64,000 nucleotides of DNA from Epiperipatus broadwayi (GCA_028023455.1 JAQFVV010000002.1:32745725-32809724); one strand, 5' to 3'; positions 33,400-45,551 are shown, counted from the stretch's first letter. Notes: generated by a model not told the origin, from the sequence alone. Program-made: numbers and translations.

Positions 33400-33865
33400 C
33401 TAATAAATATCAATGATTACTTGGGTTAGCTTTGAACCAGCTACATTATTCAAAATAGTATTAAAGTGACTGGTTGGATTAGCTTTAAATCACCTATGTG
33501 AATGAAAATTAATGTTAGAATACAGGTTGGGTTAGCTATGAACCAGCAATATAACAAAATAATATTAGATGGCTGGTGGGTTAACTATGAACCAGCTACA
33601 CAAATGAAAAATAATGTTAGATGACTGATTGGGTTAGCTATGAATCAGTTTTATGAATGAAAAATAATATTAGTGACTGATTGGGTTAGCTATGAACCAG
33701 TTATGTGAAAGAAAATAATAGTGACTGATTGGGTTAGCTATGAATCAGCTGTGTGAATGAAAAATAATCGGTTAGCTATGCATCAGCTATACGAACGAAA
33801 AACAATGTTAGATGGGTGGTTGGGTTAGCTATGAACCAGCTATATGAATGAAAATTGTTAGTTGA
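33400..33865. repeat. ~50-bp tandem repeat (GGTTAGCTATGAACCAG)
   Basis: About nine units of 45-55 bp with GGGTTAGCTATGAACCAGC, TATGAATGAAAAATAA and TTAGATGACTGATT. Unrelated in sequence to the array at 12.8 kb. Confidence 0.9.
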
Positions 33866-34261
33866 GTTAGAAGTGGTTGAATTTTAGGAGCTGTACTAGC
33901 ATTCTTGTACCTGTATATAATCATTTCATCATTATTGATATATATATACACACACACAAAACTTGATACTGATATTTGAATAACTTTTCATTTTGTTTTT
34001 ATTTGAACAGCATTTTAATTGATTAACTGAAGTTAATGGATTTTAATTAAAACTGCAAACTGTGGAAGTTGCTTCCTTCACTTGCTCTTTCAACTATATT
34101 TTAAATGAAATGCTATTGATTAAATGGTAATTGCCAAATATGTTGATAGCTATTAATTATATATTTTAATAGAAAATAATTAATTTGCTGTGCAAAATAT
34201 TTCATTGTAAAAAAATTTATTAATATTTTAATGATAATGTGAGTATATATATATATTAAAT
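33866..34261. other. AT-rich DNA with a CA/TA microsatellite
   Basis: TATATATATACACACACACA near 33938-33958. No gene. Confidence 0.4.
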
Positions 34262-34345
34262 CACTAACACATTACACTATCGCCATTTCCTATGCTTACG
34301 CAAGCTATTAAAACACTTCCAAACTCTTCATACGGTAGTGTTTTT
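34262..34345 (-). mobile_element. Group B 3'-end fragment
   Basis: CCATTTCCTATGCTTACGCA, then CTCTTCATACGGTAGTG, matches the outer end of group B arms (compare 32425-32480). Confidence 0.65.
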
Positions 34346-34371
34346 CTGAAGTTTTGTGATGATAGTGTTCT

Positions 34372-34535
34372 AATTGTATTTCTATATTGGACTATTTCCA
34401 TCATCTAATATCTGTATCGAATGTCTTTAGAAAAATTTAATTGTATTTAAATATTCCAAATACATTCAACTGTTAGTAATTTTTCTAAAGACATTCAATA
34501 CATATATTAGATGATAGAAATAGTCCAATATGTGA
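34372..34535. mobile_element. PLE terminal-end palindrome
   Basis: ATATTGGACTATTTCCATCA, GTCTTTAGAAAAATTTAATT and ACATTCAACTGTTAGTAA match the outermost part of the left arm at 13736-13840, and the complement follows at 34486-34532. The dimer is reduced to its two 3' termini. The coding, tRNA-like and ribozyme parts are missing. Confidence 0.75.
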
Positions 34536-34539
34536 TGTG

Positions 34540-36482
34540 ATGCACTGTGACTTCTCCTTATACGGAGTCAGGAATCTCTCAGCAACTATGCCCAGAGAAA
34601 GCTGTTAGCCACTTTACCTTCCCTTTCCATTCTCCACCCTAGGTTTTCCCATATCTTCTCCATTCAATTTCCACAACATAATCTTTGTCAACTCCATGGC
34701 CTTCATATGTAAATTCCCCTTAGCTTTTCCCAAACCCAGCATAAAATCCAATAACCCACTTTCTGTATAATCACATTGTCCATATTTATTCTTCCATAAC
34801 TTCATTATTTGTACCCTTCTGATTCCAAGCTTTTACATTGAAGTAACAGATGCCTAATATTTTCTATGCCTTCCTTACACAATTTGCAGACTAAATCACC
34901 CATGCTTTTCCATTTACGTGTATATTACCTTGTGACTAAGGATCCTGTTTGAGCCTTAAACAATAAACTATTTTCCTTACTATTATCATAAATTTAACTC
35001 ACACCCAATGTTTTGTTTACTTCGATATATATTTAAACTCATGTTACTCTCCATACTAGTTATCCATCTCTCCAACTCCCTATTCTTTATTAATACATCT
35101 ATTCTTCTATCCCACTTCTTACCACTATAACACTCAAAAATTCTCATCCCACCTTTTGTACAAGGATACTGACATAAATTCTTTATCCAAATCTTCTGTA
35201 TCCCACATTACTTTTTTCACTCATCTTGTTGCCTGCCCTTTACTTGTAACCCAATTAAATACTATTTTGGCTATTCTTTTATTATCCATAAACTGCCATC
35301 TACCGAACCTTTTCATTTTGCTTTTTGCATCTTTTATATAAAAACTTGGCCATCCCATTTCTCTTTGAATTGCCTCCTTTGCTGTCCACACCTTTGCATC
35401 TAATGCATATCTTCCTACTTCCCTTTGTACTTTTTCTAAGTAATATAATATCCCTTTACTAACACATAACACATCATTGCCATATGTTAACCATGCTACT
35501 GCACTCCCTTCCATACAATTCTAGCTACATCATATTTATTATATGAAAACTCTGTTAATTTCTTTATCAATCCCATTCTTTTCTTTGCTTCATTTATCAA
35601 TTTTTTCTCCCATTCATCCAAGAAAATTTTTTGATTACTCGAGATGATTCCCAAATAACTATATCTATTCACCACACTTAACTTTATATCCCCCAATAAA
35701 AAATCTTGGTCTTCTCTTTCCCCAGTATTCACCATCATTATATTTGATTTTTCTTCACTAAATTTAATACCCATATCTTTATCTACCCTTGCGCATTCCT
35801 CAGCATAACTTCCATATCTTCTCTTCTTTTTGCACACAAAAAGACTTCATCTGCAAAAAAAGACCTGACAATGTATATACTCCCTTGCCATCTATTAATG
35901 GTATCTCTATCCCTCTTCCTAGTCTTTCTATTGCTCTCTCCATTTCACTCAAATTCAACAAAAACAAAATAGGTGACATAGGGCATCCTTGGGATGGCCT
36001 TAGTCTCATCCCATTTTTAACTTAACTGATTCTATATCCCCTAATTGATATGTATAGTAATTATTTTCATATAATTTCTTAATAACATCCACTAAAGTTT
36101 CATCCATTCCCAAATTTGCTAAACTTATCCATAATCTATTTCTATTTACTCTATTATATGCTTTCTCTACATCTATAAAACTCATATATAACTGTCTACC
36201 TGAATTCCTACTCATATCCATAAGTTGTGTAACTACAAATAAACTATCTCCTATATACCTATCTGACCTAAAACCTCCTTGCATTTCCCCCACTACATTA
36301 TTTTCTTTTATCCATTTTGCAACTCTTCCAGCCACCATATATAAAAAAACTTTATATAAAACTGATGTTATTGCTATCGGTCTATAATTGTTTAACTTTC
36401 TATGATCCTTACCCTTTACTTTAAATAATAATCTTACTCTCGTATTACTCCAACTACCCAGAAAAACTCTCTTCTGTGCCAT
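34540..36482 (-). pseudogene. Non-LTR retrotransposon, RT to 3' end, copy 1
   Basis: Minus-strand frames in order. 36482-36006: NNYRPIAITSVLYKVF (RT block 2), EMQGGFRSDRYIGDSLF (block 3), MSFIDVEKAYNRVNRN (catalytic A block with D). 36009-35800: PSQGCPMSPILFLL (block B). The C block reads FFADEVF around 35855, so the usual second Asp of (Y/F)ADD is Glu. 35837-35496: IKFSEEKSNIMM and YSYLGIIS (blocks D/E). 35514-35221 and 34805-34614: C-terminal part, with IMKLWKNKYGQCDYTES. At least four frameshifts. The endonuclease domain is missing, so the copy is 5'-truncated. The 3' tail (GAGAAGTCACAGTGCA on the minus strand) is shared with 16.9 kb. Clade not certain. Confidence 0.85.
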
Positions 36483-36489
36483 CTTATAT

Positions 36490-37700
36490 ATGATGGAATG
36501 TGGTGTATTGTGGCTTCTTCTTAAACGAAGTCAAGAATATCTCAGCAATTATGCCCAGATAAACCTGTTAGCCACTTTATTTTCCATTCCCCACTCTAAA
36601 TTTTCCCTTATTCTGTTCCATCCCATTTCCACAACATAATCTTTGTCAACTCTATAACCTTTATATCTAAATCCCCTTTATCTTTTTCCAAACCCAGCAT
36701 AAAAACCAATAATTCACTTTCTGTATAATAACTTTTTTCATATTTATTCTTCCATAACTTCATTATATGTACCCTTTCTGTTTTCAAGCATTTACATTCA
36801 ATTAACAAATGCCTAATATTTTCTATTCCTTTCATACATAATTTATAAAATAAATCACCCATTTTTTCCCATTTACATGTATATTCTCTTGTAGCTAAAG
36901 ATCCCGTTTGAGCCTTAAATAATAAACTACTTTCCTTACTATTATCATATATTAACTCACACCTAATATTCTGTTTATTTCTATATATATATATTTAAAA
37001 ACTCTTTTTACTCTCCATACTATTTCTCCATCTCTCTAATTACATGTATATTCTCTTGTAGCTAAAGATCCCGTTTGAGCCTTAAATAATAAACTACTTT
37101 CCTTACTATTATCATATATTAACTCACACCTAATATTCTGTTTATTTCTATATATATTTAAACTCTTTTTACTCTCCATACTATTTCTCCATCTCTCTAA
37201 CTCCCTATTCTTTTTTAATGCATCTATTCTTTTATCCCATTCCTTACCACTATAACATTCAACAATCCTCCTAACACAATCATCCCATTTTTTGTACAAA
37301 TATACTGATATAAATTCTTTATCCAAATCTTTTGCATACCACCTTACCTTTATCCAAATCTTTTGCATACCACCTTACCTTTCTCACCCATCTTGTTATC
37401 TGCCCTTTACTCATAACCCAGTTAAATACTATTTTAGCTATTCTTTTATTATCCATAAACTGCAATCTACCAAACATTTTCATTTTACTTTTTGCATCTC
37501 TCATATGAAAACCTGACCATCCCATTTCTCCTTGAATCGCCTCCCTTGCTGTCCATACATCTGCATCCAATGCATTTCTTCCTACTTCCCTTTGAACTTT
37601 TTCTAAGTAATTGAATACATCTTTACTAACATATAATGCATCATAACCATATGTTAATCCTGCTACTGCAACTACTTTCCATATAATTCTAACCACATCA
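36490..37700 (-). pseudogene. Non-LTR retrotransposon 3' part, copy 2
   Basis: Minus-strand frames: RIIWKVVAVAGLTYGYD through MRDAKSKMKMFGRLQF (37696-37319), ECYSGKEWDKRIDAL, SSLLFKAQTGSLATRE (37368-37036), then CMKGIENIRHLLIECK with the Cys-His motif and KLWKNKYEKSYYTESE (36862-36608). Same family and direction as copy 1, whose 5' end abuts this copy's 3' tail. Local duplications (36875-37165; 37320-37385) break the frame. Confidence 0.85.
36875..37165. repeat. ~158-bp tandem duplication inside LINE copy 2
   Basis: TACATGTATATTCTCTTGTA through TTCTGTTTATTTCTATATAT occurs at 36873-37002 and again at 37042-37160. A smaller duplication of TTTATCCAAATCTTTTGCAT lies at 37318-37375. Confidence 0.85.
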
Positions 37701-37714
37701 TATCATATCTTCAT

Positions 37715-38107
37715 ACCATAGTGCCATCTAGTGCAAGCCATGGTAATCTATGAATACTAGAAAGTGTTGTATAAATTCCTATCTCATGCCTACTCCTGCA
37801 ACATTCCCTGATTAGTTTCTAGCTTATGGCTTTCATCAGTGAGGAGCATTGACTCTATTTTCATTTCAGGTTCAATTTTACAGTCAACTAAATAGGTAAA
37901 AGGCTGGAGGATTGCTTTAGATTTAAAGATCTGGGTTCAATGCTCCCAGATTTAAGACTATTCAATGATGAAAGCCACGAGCTAGAAACTGGTCTGGGTT
38001 TATTGGATGAGTAGGCACAAAATAGGGATTTTATGCACAAGCCTTCTAGCATTCATTGATTGCTATTGCTTGCACTTGGTAGTACTACACTCTACTATTG
38101 AGAGTTA
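37715..38107. mobile_element. Group B inverted dimer
   Basis: Left (minus) starts near ATAGTGCCATCTAGTGCAAG. Right (plus) ends TTGGTAGTACTACACTCTAC. The plus tRNA-like segment has the best B box of the group, GGGTTCAATGC (37926-37945 region), and the plus hammerhead core is AUGAUGA (C3 lost), followed by GAAA. Confidence 0.8.
37804..37845 (-). ncRNA. Hammerhead ribozyme, group B, minus arm
   Basis: CUGAUGA (37839-37833), stem II AGC/GCU with loop CAUAA flanked by an A-A mismatch, GAAA (37819-37816), triplet AUC (37812-37810). Stem I keeps about three pairs and the first is A-A. Core intact. Confidence 0.62.
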
Positions 38108-39110
38108 GATGGATAATATGAGAATAAATAAATGTAAATGTGATGTCTTTAATGATTGATTTTTTATTTATCTAAGGTAGCATTCAAGCTTTTAATCCAT
38201 TATTCAGGCATATCACACCTAAATATCATTTTTTTAAAAAAAGCATGCCTAAATATTCCATCACATAGGCTCTGGGATGCATGATTTAACACAATGACAG
38301 AGGGTCAAACTCTTGAGCTTAAGATTCATGGATGATGGCTCCCATTCTGCCACTTTGGGTCCGTGAATTTATTATGAACTTTGAAGCAAAGAATTTTTTG
38401 CTTATATGTATATAATGCCCAGCAAAGAATGTGAATGTACAATACTGTGTGGGCACATAGATAGTTCACATGAAATTAGTACATTATGTAAAGTTTTAAA
38501 ATATATATAGGATGTTAAATTATATTTGATATTAATCATTTTATCATGTGTATGTATAAGTGCTGTAACCCCTCTGGAAAATCACTGGAAAAATAGATAT
38601 ACAATTGCAGACAATCGATATTATTTTAGTAAGAAAAAGAGTATTTTTAATTTCTTCTGATATGTTTTGCCCTAATGGTGACGCATATTATTTTTTTTGA
38701 CGATGACATTTAGTATTCATTATCCATGGGTCATAATACTTTATTTCTAAGCTAATAGAATTGTAGATGGTCTTTAAAGTCACTATACAAATTTAATCTC
38801 AGTAAGCTGTAAAATCAGTAAACTCGGTGTCTGCCATGCAGGAATGAGTGACAGTAAAATCAAGGAACCATGCATCAGCAAGATAAGTATTAAAAATTAA
38901 TCTAGTACTTCCAATAATGTTTATCTAAAAGCTGGCTAGGTCTGCCCTTCTAACAGTATGATTCAATTCTAAGGAAATTCCCTATTCCATTTGCAATATC
39001 TAAAAACATATTAATAACAACAAACCAAAACATATATTTTTTCCCTGTTTAATTTTGTGTAATTAGGTGTCAAATGCAGAAGTTTTCATATTAAAGGTTC
39101 ATCTCTAATG
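38108..39110. other. AT-rich DNA, no gene seen
   Basis: Nothing recognised apart from short A/T runs. Confidence 0.35.
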
Positions 39111-39118
39111 TTTAGTCA

Positions 39119-39198
39119 AGCATTGGTGGTCGAGATGTCAGCACAGCGCCTTACAAGCAGTTGTCCTGGGTTAGCAGGTTCGCTTCCTGGCCAATGCT
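39119..39198 (+). repeat. tRNA(Val)-like short repeat, copy 2
   Basis: Perfect 8-bp acceptor-like pair AGCATTGG/CCAATGCT, anticodon arm GCGCCTTACAAGCAG (loop CUUACAA), B-box-like GGTTCGCTTCC preceded by a short insertion. Followed by ATGACACATGGGG. Confidence 0.7.
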
Positions 39199-39457
39199 AT
39201 GACACATGGGGAAAAAACGGTTCATCTATAATGTTTTTCAATACCCCAGAAGTTTCCTTTTCAACCTTCCACAAAAGAAGAAAAAAGTCTATTTTAATTA
39301 GAATATTTGTTTTTTTTTCTTTCAATAATTATTCTTCCAATGAACTTTATTTAATATTATGCAAATGTTTGTAAGAATTCATGTAGTATGATTTTTTTTA
39401 TATTAAAGTTTTATTGTTAATTTAAAAAAGCTATTATGGTTAAATGTATTTAAAACA

Positions 39458-40035
39458 AGAAAAACTCTCCATACAGTAGTGCCACTGAGTGCAAACCAGA
39501 GTAATCAATGGATGCCAGAAGGCTTGGGCATAAAATCCCTAGCTAGTGCCTACTCATCCAATATTCCCAGACTAGTTTATAGCTTGTGGCTTTCATCAGT
39601 GAAGAGCTTTGGATCTGAGAGCATTGCACCTAGATCTTAGTTTCTAATGCAATCCTCCAGCAGCCACCTTTTATCTCTACTTAACTATAAAACTATGAGA
39701 ATAAAATTGAAAATCTATTTTTAATCCAAGCACATTAAGTTAGAAACTAGTCCGGGGATATTTGATGAGTAGGCACTAGATGGGGAATTTATGCACAAGC
39801 CTTCTGGCATTTCATTGATTTCTCTGGCTTACACTGAGTGGCACTACTATATGAAGAATTTTTCCTGTGTTAATAACAGTTATGTACAAGCATAAGAAAT
39901 GGTGATCATGTGTAATTTAGCGGTTTAACACCAATCCTGCCTAATAGGAAAATTGTGGTTATAGTTGTTAAAGAGCCAAAGACACCAAAATGCATGGGTA
40001 TTGAACTGAGTTCAGACCCATATGACTATATAAGC
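39458..40035. mobile_element. Group B inverted dimer, first part
   Basis: Minus arm 39458-39715, then plus arm from about 39720 (inner part deleted) to 39940, then the leader of a second direct plus unit (GAGCCAAAGACACCAAAATG) to 40035, where a hAT-like element interrupts it. The minus hammerhead at 39565-39605 keeps CUGAUGA and AGC/GCU but has UAAA for GAAA. Confidence 0.8.
39565..39605 (-). ncRNA. Hammerhead remnant, group B, GAAA to UAAA
   Basis: CUGAUGA, stem II AGC/GCU with loop CACAA, GUC triplet and most of stem I are present, but the catalytic G of GAAA is U. The left copy near 17460 has the same change, so the two may come from one inactive subfamily. Confidence 0.65.
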
Positions 40036-40499
40036 CAGGGGTGGCAATTGTTTTGGCTCAGGGGCCACAGAAGTTGGCAAAGGGCCATATCGGGACCACT
40101 TGTGGAAGCGAAGGTTAGCAGAGGGCCACACATTTTTTCATGACACAATAAACACACTACTTTATTCCCTGTATTTCCAAAGAAATATTTGTCCATTCTT
40201 CATTAAACACACAACATTGATCACCGATTTTACATTTTTTCGGAGGGTTCATGGTTTCATTAAAGCTGGAAGGGTATATATTCACTAATGCAAAGACAAA
40301 ATTGAAATTAACCAGATCAACTAGAAAAGCACTGCACATCATATTTACACTGCACATGTGTATTGACATGACCATCCTAGTGGAAAATAAGAGATGAATT
40401 TTCAGTCACACATAGGAAGGAAATCTCAGTTCAAGGTGGATTTTTCTGATTATCTTGGTGGCTGCCTGTGACCCTCAGGCCACTATTTACCCATCCCTG
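40036..40499. mobile_element. hAT-like non-autonomous element inserted in group B
   Basis: Ends CAGGGGTGGCAATTG and CCATCCCTG, with subterminal GGCTCAGGGGCCACAG and TGTGACCCTCAGGCCAC as inverted partners. Group B sequence continues on both sides (GACTATATA before, ATAGACTGAAAAT after). No transposase; ORFs of about 60 codons are incidental. Confidence 0.7.
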
Positions 40500-40778
40500 A
40501 TAGACTGAAAATATTGTGTTTTAAATTTTATTCTCATAGTTTCGTAGTTAAGTAGAGATAAAAGGTCACTGCTGGAGGGTTGCATTACATCTTAAGATCT
40601 AGGTGCAGTGCTCTCAGATCCAAAGCTCCTCTCTCATGAAGATCACAAGCCAGGAACTAGTCTGGGGATATTGGATGAGTAGGCAATAGATAGGGATTTT
40701 ATGCACAAGCCTTCTGGAATCCATTGATTATTCTGGATCACACTGAGTGGCACTACTGTAGGGAGAGTTTTACCAGTG
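40500..40778 (+). mobile_element. Group B unit, second tandem plus copy
   Basis: Continues from 40035 across the hAT-like insert. The ribozyme region near 40632-40672 is decayed (CUCAUGA, GGAAC). Without the insert, the GAAA-equivalent sites at 39743 and about 40653 are near 446 nt apart, the group B unit length. The end is GGCACTACTGTAGGGAG. Confidence 0.78.
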
Positions 40779-40789
40779 TTAATCCAATT

Positions 40790-41460
40790 ATTGCTGTTGC
40801 ATTTTGATTAAAATTACTGAAGAAATGCTTATATAGTCAAATTGCTTTTATATAATCCGTAAATCCATAATATAATGACTACTTATAGTTATTGGTATTT
40901 TCTATAACTTCCATCAATAATTGGATATGATCACTATTAAATCCAACTTGTTTTTTTGATTGGTTAGAATATCTTGGTAAAACTTTTCTCTAGAATTGAC
41001 AGAATATTGGTAGGTCTGTAATCTTTAACATCTTTTTTATCACCTTTCTTGAATATCAACTACTACTACTGAATTTTCCCAATCATCTGATAAGACTATC
41101 ACTTAGATATTCGATATGTAATTTTGCCAACAGTTTTCCTATCTACTTCTTTTAAGATATTAATAATAATTTATCATTTTCTATAGCTTTTATCTTTTTC
41201 ATAGATCTAATTGCATGTTTCACTTCTTCAATTTAAAATGCTGGTCAATTCAAAAAATATCGGAGAGTCTTTGTTTTTTTGTTCTTTATTACTACACATT
41301 TCATGATGCCATCTTACTCTTTAATAAATACTTTTATCTTTACTTCTTACTACATTTTTGAGACTTTTATTTTTTTTCTTTAACTTTCCTTGCCAATTCA
41401 CAATTATATTTTCTTATATCATTATTAACCCTTTTTCACATCATTTTACAAAGCTCTAGA
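40790..41460 (-). pseudogene. Dead non-LTR reverse transcriptase fragment
   Basis: Minus frames read ENWENS, VVVVIFKKGDKKDVKD, YRPTNILS (with small shifts), then QVGFNSDHIQLLMEVIEN and a decayed YYGFTDYIKA. This is RT blocks 1-3 and the A block of a LINE (I.KKGD..D...YRPI.LL...QAGFR...S..DHI). The A-block FVDY.KAFD has decayed. Sequence type differs from the copies at 34.5-37.7 kb. Confidence 0.72.
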
Positions 41461-42019
41461 CATTCAATTATTTTTAATGGTATCATTTTTTTTGGTTCTA
41501 GTAAACTATTAACTGTGCAGCCTTCGGTGGCACTGTTTCTGTGTAAAAACACAGAATTATACCGCTTTCATGGCCGAACCTACGGCTAATATATGAGTTG
41601 ATCATTAATATATTAGATCGTATGTAGTGGTTATAATACACGGCCAATTCTTCTGTGTTCAATAACACTATGTCTACTAACAATACTATGATCGTATAGT
41701 TTGCCGTTGATTTCATTGCGGGTTGAATTCCTATGCATATTGACAGAATTTGTATTGTCGCTAGAATTTAAGATGAGAGTGTGAGCATTGTCATATTTTT
41801 CAAGTGTTTATTTGTTGATGTTTATGATTTTCTGTATTTCCCAACTGAAAGATTTTTGCGTACTAGTAATTTTCAGCGTATTATTGATATTTGTCAAAAT
41901 TTTATTTTTTGGCTAATTTTGGCGGTCAAAAAAGACAAAATACAATTTCTCAAGCTCTCTGGCAGATGATTGGAGTTGTTTGCGGAAAAATACCGTTTCT
42001 GTCGTGACTCGGACGAGAG

Positions 42020-42286
42020 TTGAAAAAGAAGAACAAAACGTCTACCACGTTATTATATTTGTGGGACGTCCCAAACAGAGAAAGTGAGGCAGTTGCATTT
42101 TTGCAAGCCCAAAACATCCTGCCATTCATTACAGTTGATTTAGTTCAGTCATATGTGGTTAATAAATTTATTTTCTGGAAAGAATTTGTGTTTTGTTTGC
42201 GATTATTTTTATCTGTAAATCATGTAATTAACACCCAGAATGACAGTGTTAAAAAGGGGTGGCATAGTTTGTTGGACATCTCTTGA
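42020..42286 (+). pseudogene. Merlin-like transposase N-terminal scrap
   Basis: TLLYLWDVPNRESEAVAFLQ and AQNILP line up with the start of the intact transposase at 515-1399 (LFSLPSTEEEAIIFLQ, RGLLP). The zinc ribbon and DDE core do not follow, and the frame runs into unrelated residues after about 35 aa. The inverted-repeat ends agree with a DNA transposon. Moderate certainty because the match is short. Confidence 0.55.
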
Positions 42287-42599
42287 TTGATTGATTTTTT
42301 TTAAAAAAAAAACTTCTTCTTTTGACATACCTATTCGTTCCGTTTAGAAGCAAAAAGAGGTTTTTTGTTGTTGTTGTTTTAAATCAATAAACAGCACGTT
42401 AAATAGATTTTAAAAATGAACCTGAGCTTAATTTTTGTTGTTAAAAAAGAATCAAAATACCGGATGTTTTATTTGTTATGAAAACAAAAAATTTTTAACA
42501 AACTTGTATGACTCTTAAAAAAAATAAATAAATAAATCCTACAGAATGTAACAAAACCGGTTAACATACATATTTTTTGTGTAAAAAAAACAATACCGC

Positions 42600-43240
42600 G
42601 ATTGACTTTTTGTTTTTTGTTTTGGAGGTTTTATTTATTTTTAAAAAAAGCAAAAAAAAGCAAAACCCGCCGACACAAAAAAAAACCCCGTATTTATAAA
42701 TCTAAGAGAAAAAAGAAGTCCCGTTTTATTTGTTATTATTAAAAAAAACAAAAAAATCAAAACACGCTGACCAAAAAAAAAACCCCCCGTATTTATAAAT
42801 GTAAGATAAAATACCAAACAATTCTTTTCGTTTATAAGCAAATACGGACATCTGAGGCGGAGTTTGTCGGACAGGTTTGAATTTTTTGTTGCTAAATCAA
42901 TCAACAGCAAACCCCCTCATTTTTAACATAATTCAAAAAGAAAGTGTCGATTCTAATTTTAAATAACAACAACAACAAAAAAAGAAAGTCGTATGTAAAG
43001 CAAATTGTGTATATTTGAGATATTCCAAAAAAAAGTTAAAACTGTCCCTTATTACTTTGAAATGGATTGAATCCAAAACAAAAAATAAAAGACGTCTGTA
43101 AAAAAGAAACAGTAGATTTAGAATGGACCCCCCCCCAAATAAAGGCATATGTCAAAAATTATGTACTTTTGAGATCCAAAAAAAAAAGGTCATAGTCTCC
43201 TTTATAGTTTGAAATTTATCAAATGAAAACCAAAAAAATA
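42600..43240. repeat. A-rich degenerate direct repeats
   Basis: CCCCGTATTTATAAAT and AACACGCTGACC/AACCCGCCGAC pieces recur at 42665-42710 and 42745-42810 among A-runs, with CAACAACAACAAAAAA tracts later. Internal non-coding part of the Merlin-like element. Confidence 0.6.
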
Positions 43241-43271
43241 ATTATGTCCAAAACAAACAACAACAATATAT

Positions 43272-45349
43272 TGTAACGAGACAGCGTTACATCAGTATTA
43301 AATCTAGGAAGCATAGATCAGAACGGGACAAATCGATAAACACACACACACACCAGCAAGCAACCTAAAACACTCGTAATTTTATTTTCGTAACTTGTAA
43401 TAGTTTTTTTTCCCTCTCTAAATACATTTATAAAACACATTGATAAAATACAGACGGTAAACGTCTAATTAAATGATTAAAGCTTTTAGATAATAAAAAA
43501 TAATAACAAAATATAATTTGCTCTCCTAAATAATAAAATATAATATGCTCTCCTAAATAGTAAAATATAATTGTCAATCAAAAACACCACGGGGAATTTA
43601 AAAATGTTTATTTTAGAAATATAGTTTTAACTAGAATAAAACTTATAGAAAAGATTTGAGGAAAAGATAAAATGCTCGACTTCTAAATTTAAAATAGCTT
43701 GTATTGTTCTGGTAAAACACACGCACACACGCATGCATTCGAGGTGTGAAGGAATAAGGTTGGTTGAGTGAGATTGCAAAATGAGATTGTCTCAAAATAA
43801 ATATTGCCTTTAGCACAAAGAGTGAGTGAACAGGTACCTCAAACGCGGACCTGAACGACAACTCCAGGAGCAAGGAACTCTGGGGGTAGATTGGATCCCA
43901 AGATATGGATCAACCCTTATAAATACCAGTCAAAACCTATTCAATGGTTCGAGTCGATTCATTTCGATTGATACGTTATCATTGCTGTTGTTGTTTATTT
44001 TCCAATTCTCAGTATTCCGAGTTATCACCTGCTCATTTTATTCCGATACCTATGCTTTTATTTTAACAATAAAATTGTTCTGAATTAGCTTGATTTATTC
44101 CTCAGATTGAAGATGATCATTATGAAATTAATACCAAGAGCGTCGACTGTCATGAGGGGCTAATAAACCCTTCAGTGACTGATCGGCGCTCCGCTACTGA
44201 AATATCTCCGAAGCTATGAAATTCCGATAACATCGTCGTGTGAAGTTGATGCTCCTAATAATAGAAATGTTCCGTGAAATACCCAAACTCGTCCAGACCA
44301 ATCAATGTTCGTTGTAACCAAGACAAATCCTAGGTAAATATGTTTTATATTATGTTCACTCACTCAATTTATAAACTCATAAGGCAATCTCGTAATTAAC
44401 CAACATAAATTTGCGCAAACAAATCTTAAAACTTTCCTCATCATGATAGTTTATCTTTGTTACAGAACTTTGTAAACATGAACTTTGAACTTAAGTGAAG
44501 CTCAGGAAAGATAATATATTTTATCAATTAGAAAGGAACTTTATCTCGTTATTCACATTTTGTTATGATTAATTATGATTCTCTGTGAGCGTGAATGTAT
44601 GTGCGCGTGTGTAATAAATCAATTAATAATGTTTTCTTTTCATATTTAATAAATTTGTTCAATATCTAATCAAGTCGAGCATTTCTCAAATCTTTTCACA
44701 CACACTCAAAACCGTAGTTTATTTATTCTTTAATGACTTATCTTTGAAGTAGATTTAGTTAAATTTAATTTTCGTTTCAATTTATTTACTTTATTAATTA
44801 TGTCAACATCGTGCCGTAAGTCACGATGTTTCTTATTTAACCTTAGTTAAGATAGATTTAAGAGCGGGCGGGTCTATAATCAATCGAAGTAAACGTCAAA
44901 TAATTATGTTATATACGATAGATCGGGGGGATGAACTTGTAAGCCTTGTGTTCGGGGCGTAAACGAACAACCTCATAGGTCAGTGACAACCAATAAATGA
45001 ATCTTATGCCGTAGTCGAGTAATTAGAAAACCATGCTGATTTTTCATTAGCGGACAATGCGTCTTTTCCGGGAGGAGTCGTCCTAGAACAATCATGTAAC
45101 AACCTTGAGAAACCTTATTGGTCCATGCTGGGAGTTTTGAGCTAGTGGGTGGGATTAGACTTCGAAATCGTTTTGACATGATGTAAGGTGATGCGAGTAA
45201 TTAAAATCAACTTAAATAATCGTATCTGGCGCCCCCTTATGTGGATCGTGAATAACTGTCGATGTAAGAAAATAAATAAAGCCTTACGCTATGTCATGTT
45301 TATTTCGAAGCCCGTAATCTCGGTTATATAAAGAGGGGGATCGGTTACA
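43272..45349. mobile_element. Putative solo LTR, about 2.08 kb
   Basis: Starts TGTAACGAGACAGCG and ends GATCGGTTACA (TGTAAC...GTTACA inverted ends), flanked by ATAT on both sides. Composition is less AT-rich than the surroundings. A TATAAATA-like box lies near 43917 and AATAAATAAAGCC, a polyadenylation-like signal, near 45270. No gag or pol frame is present. The direction is plus if these signals are real. It sits inside the Merlin-like element; AATTATGTCCAAAACAAACA occurs on both sides (43241 and 45371). Confidence 0.65.
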
Positions 45350-45551
45350 ATATTAAAAAAAATATATAATTATGTCCAAAACAAACAACAATATATTAAA
45401 TATTAAAAAAAAAAATTACAGCCGTATGTCAAAATACGATCTATTAGATAAAAAAAAAAATCTAGCGGCCTGGTAATGTTATAACGCTCTGTTTTTAACT
45501 AGAAACAGCGCCACCAAAGGCTGCACAGTTAATAGAGTACTAGAACCTTTT

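Larger units (their letters stand above)
41488..45551. mobile_element. Merlin-like inverted-repeat transposon, interrupted
   Basis: Left GGTTCTAGTAAACTATTAAC, TGTGCAGCCTTCGGTGGC and CTGTTTCT are matched in reverse at 45500-45551 (CGCCACCAAAGGCTGCACAG, CTAGAACC). Runs of 8-10 T flank both ends and could be an 8-bp duplication, the usual Merlin target size, though the low complexity makes this weak. Inside: an N-terminal transposase scrap (42020-42286), A-rich repeats (42600-43200), and a solo LTR (43272-45349). Confidence 0.72.

Noticed and set aside
39955-40375. Overlapping 62-72 codon ORFs
   Set aside because: They lie within a hAT-like element and group B sequence and have no domain features.
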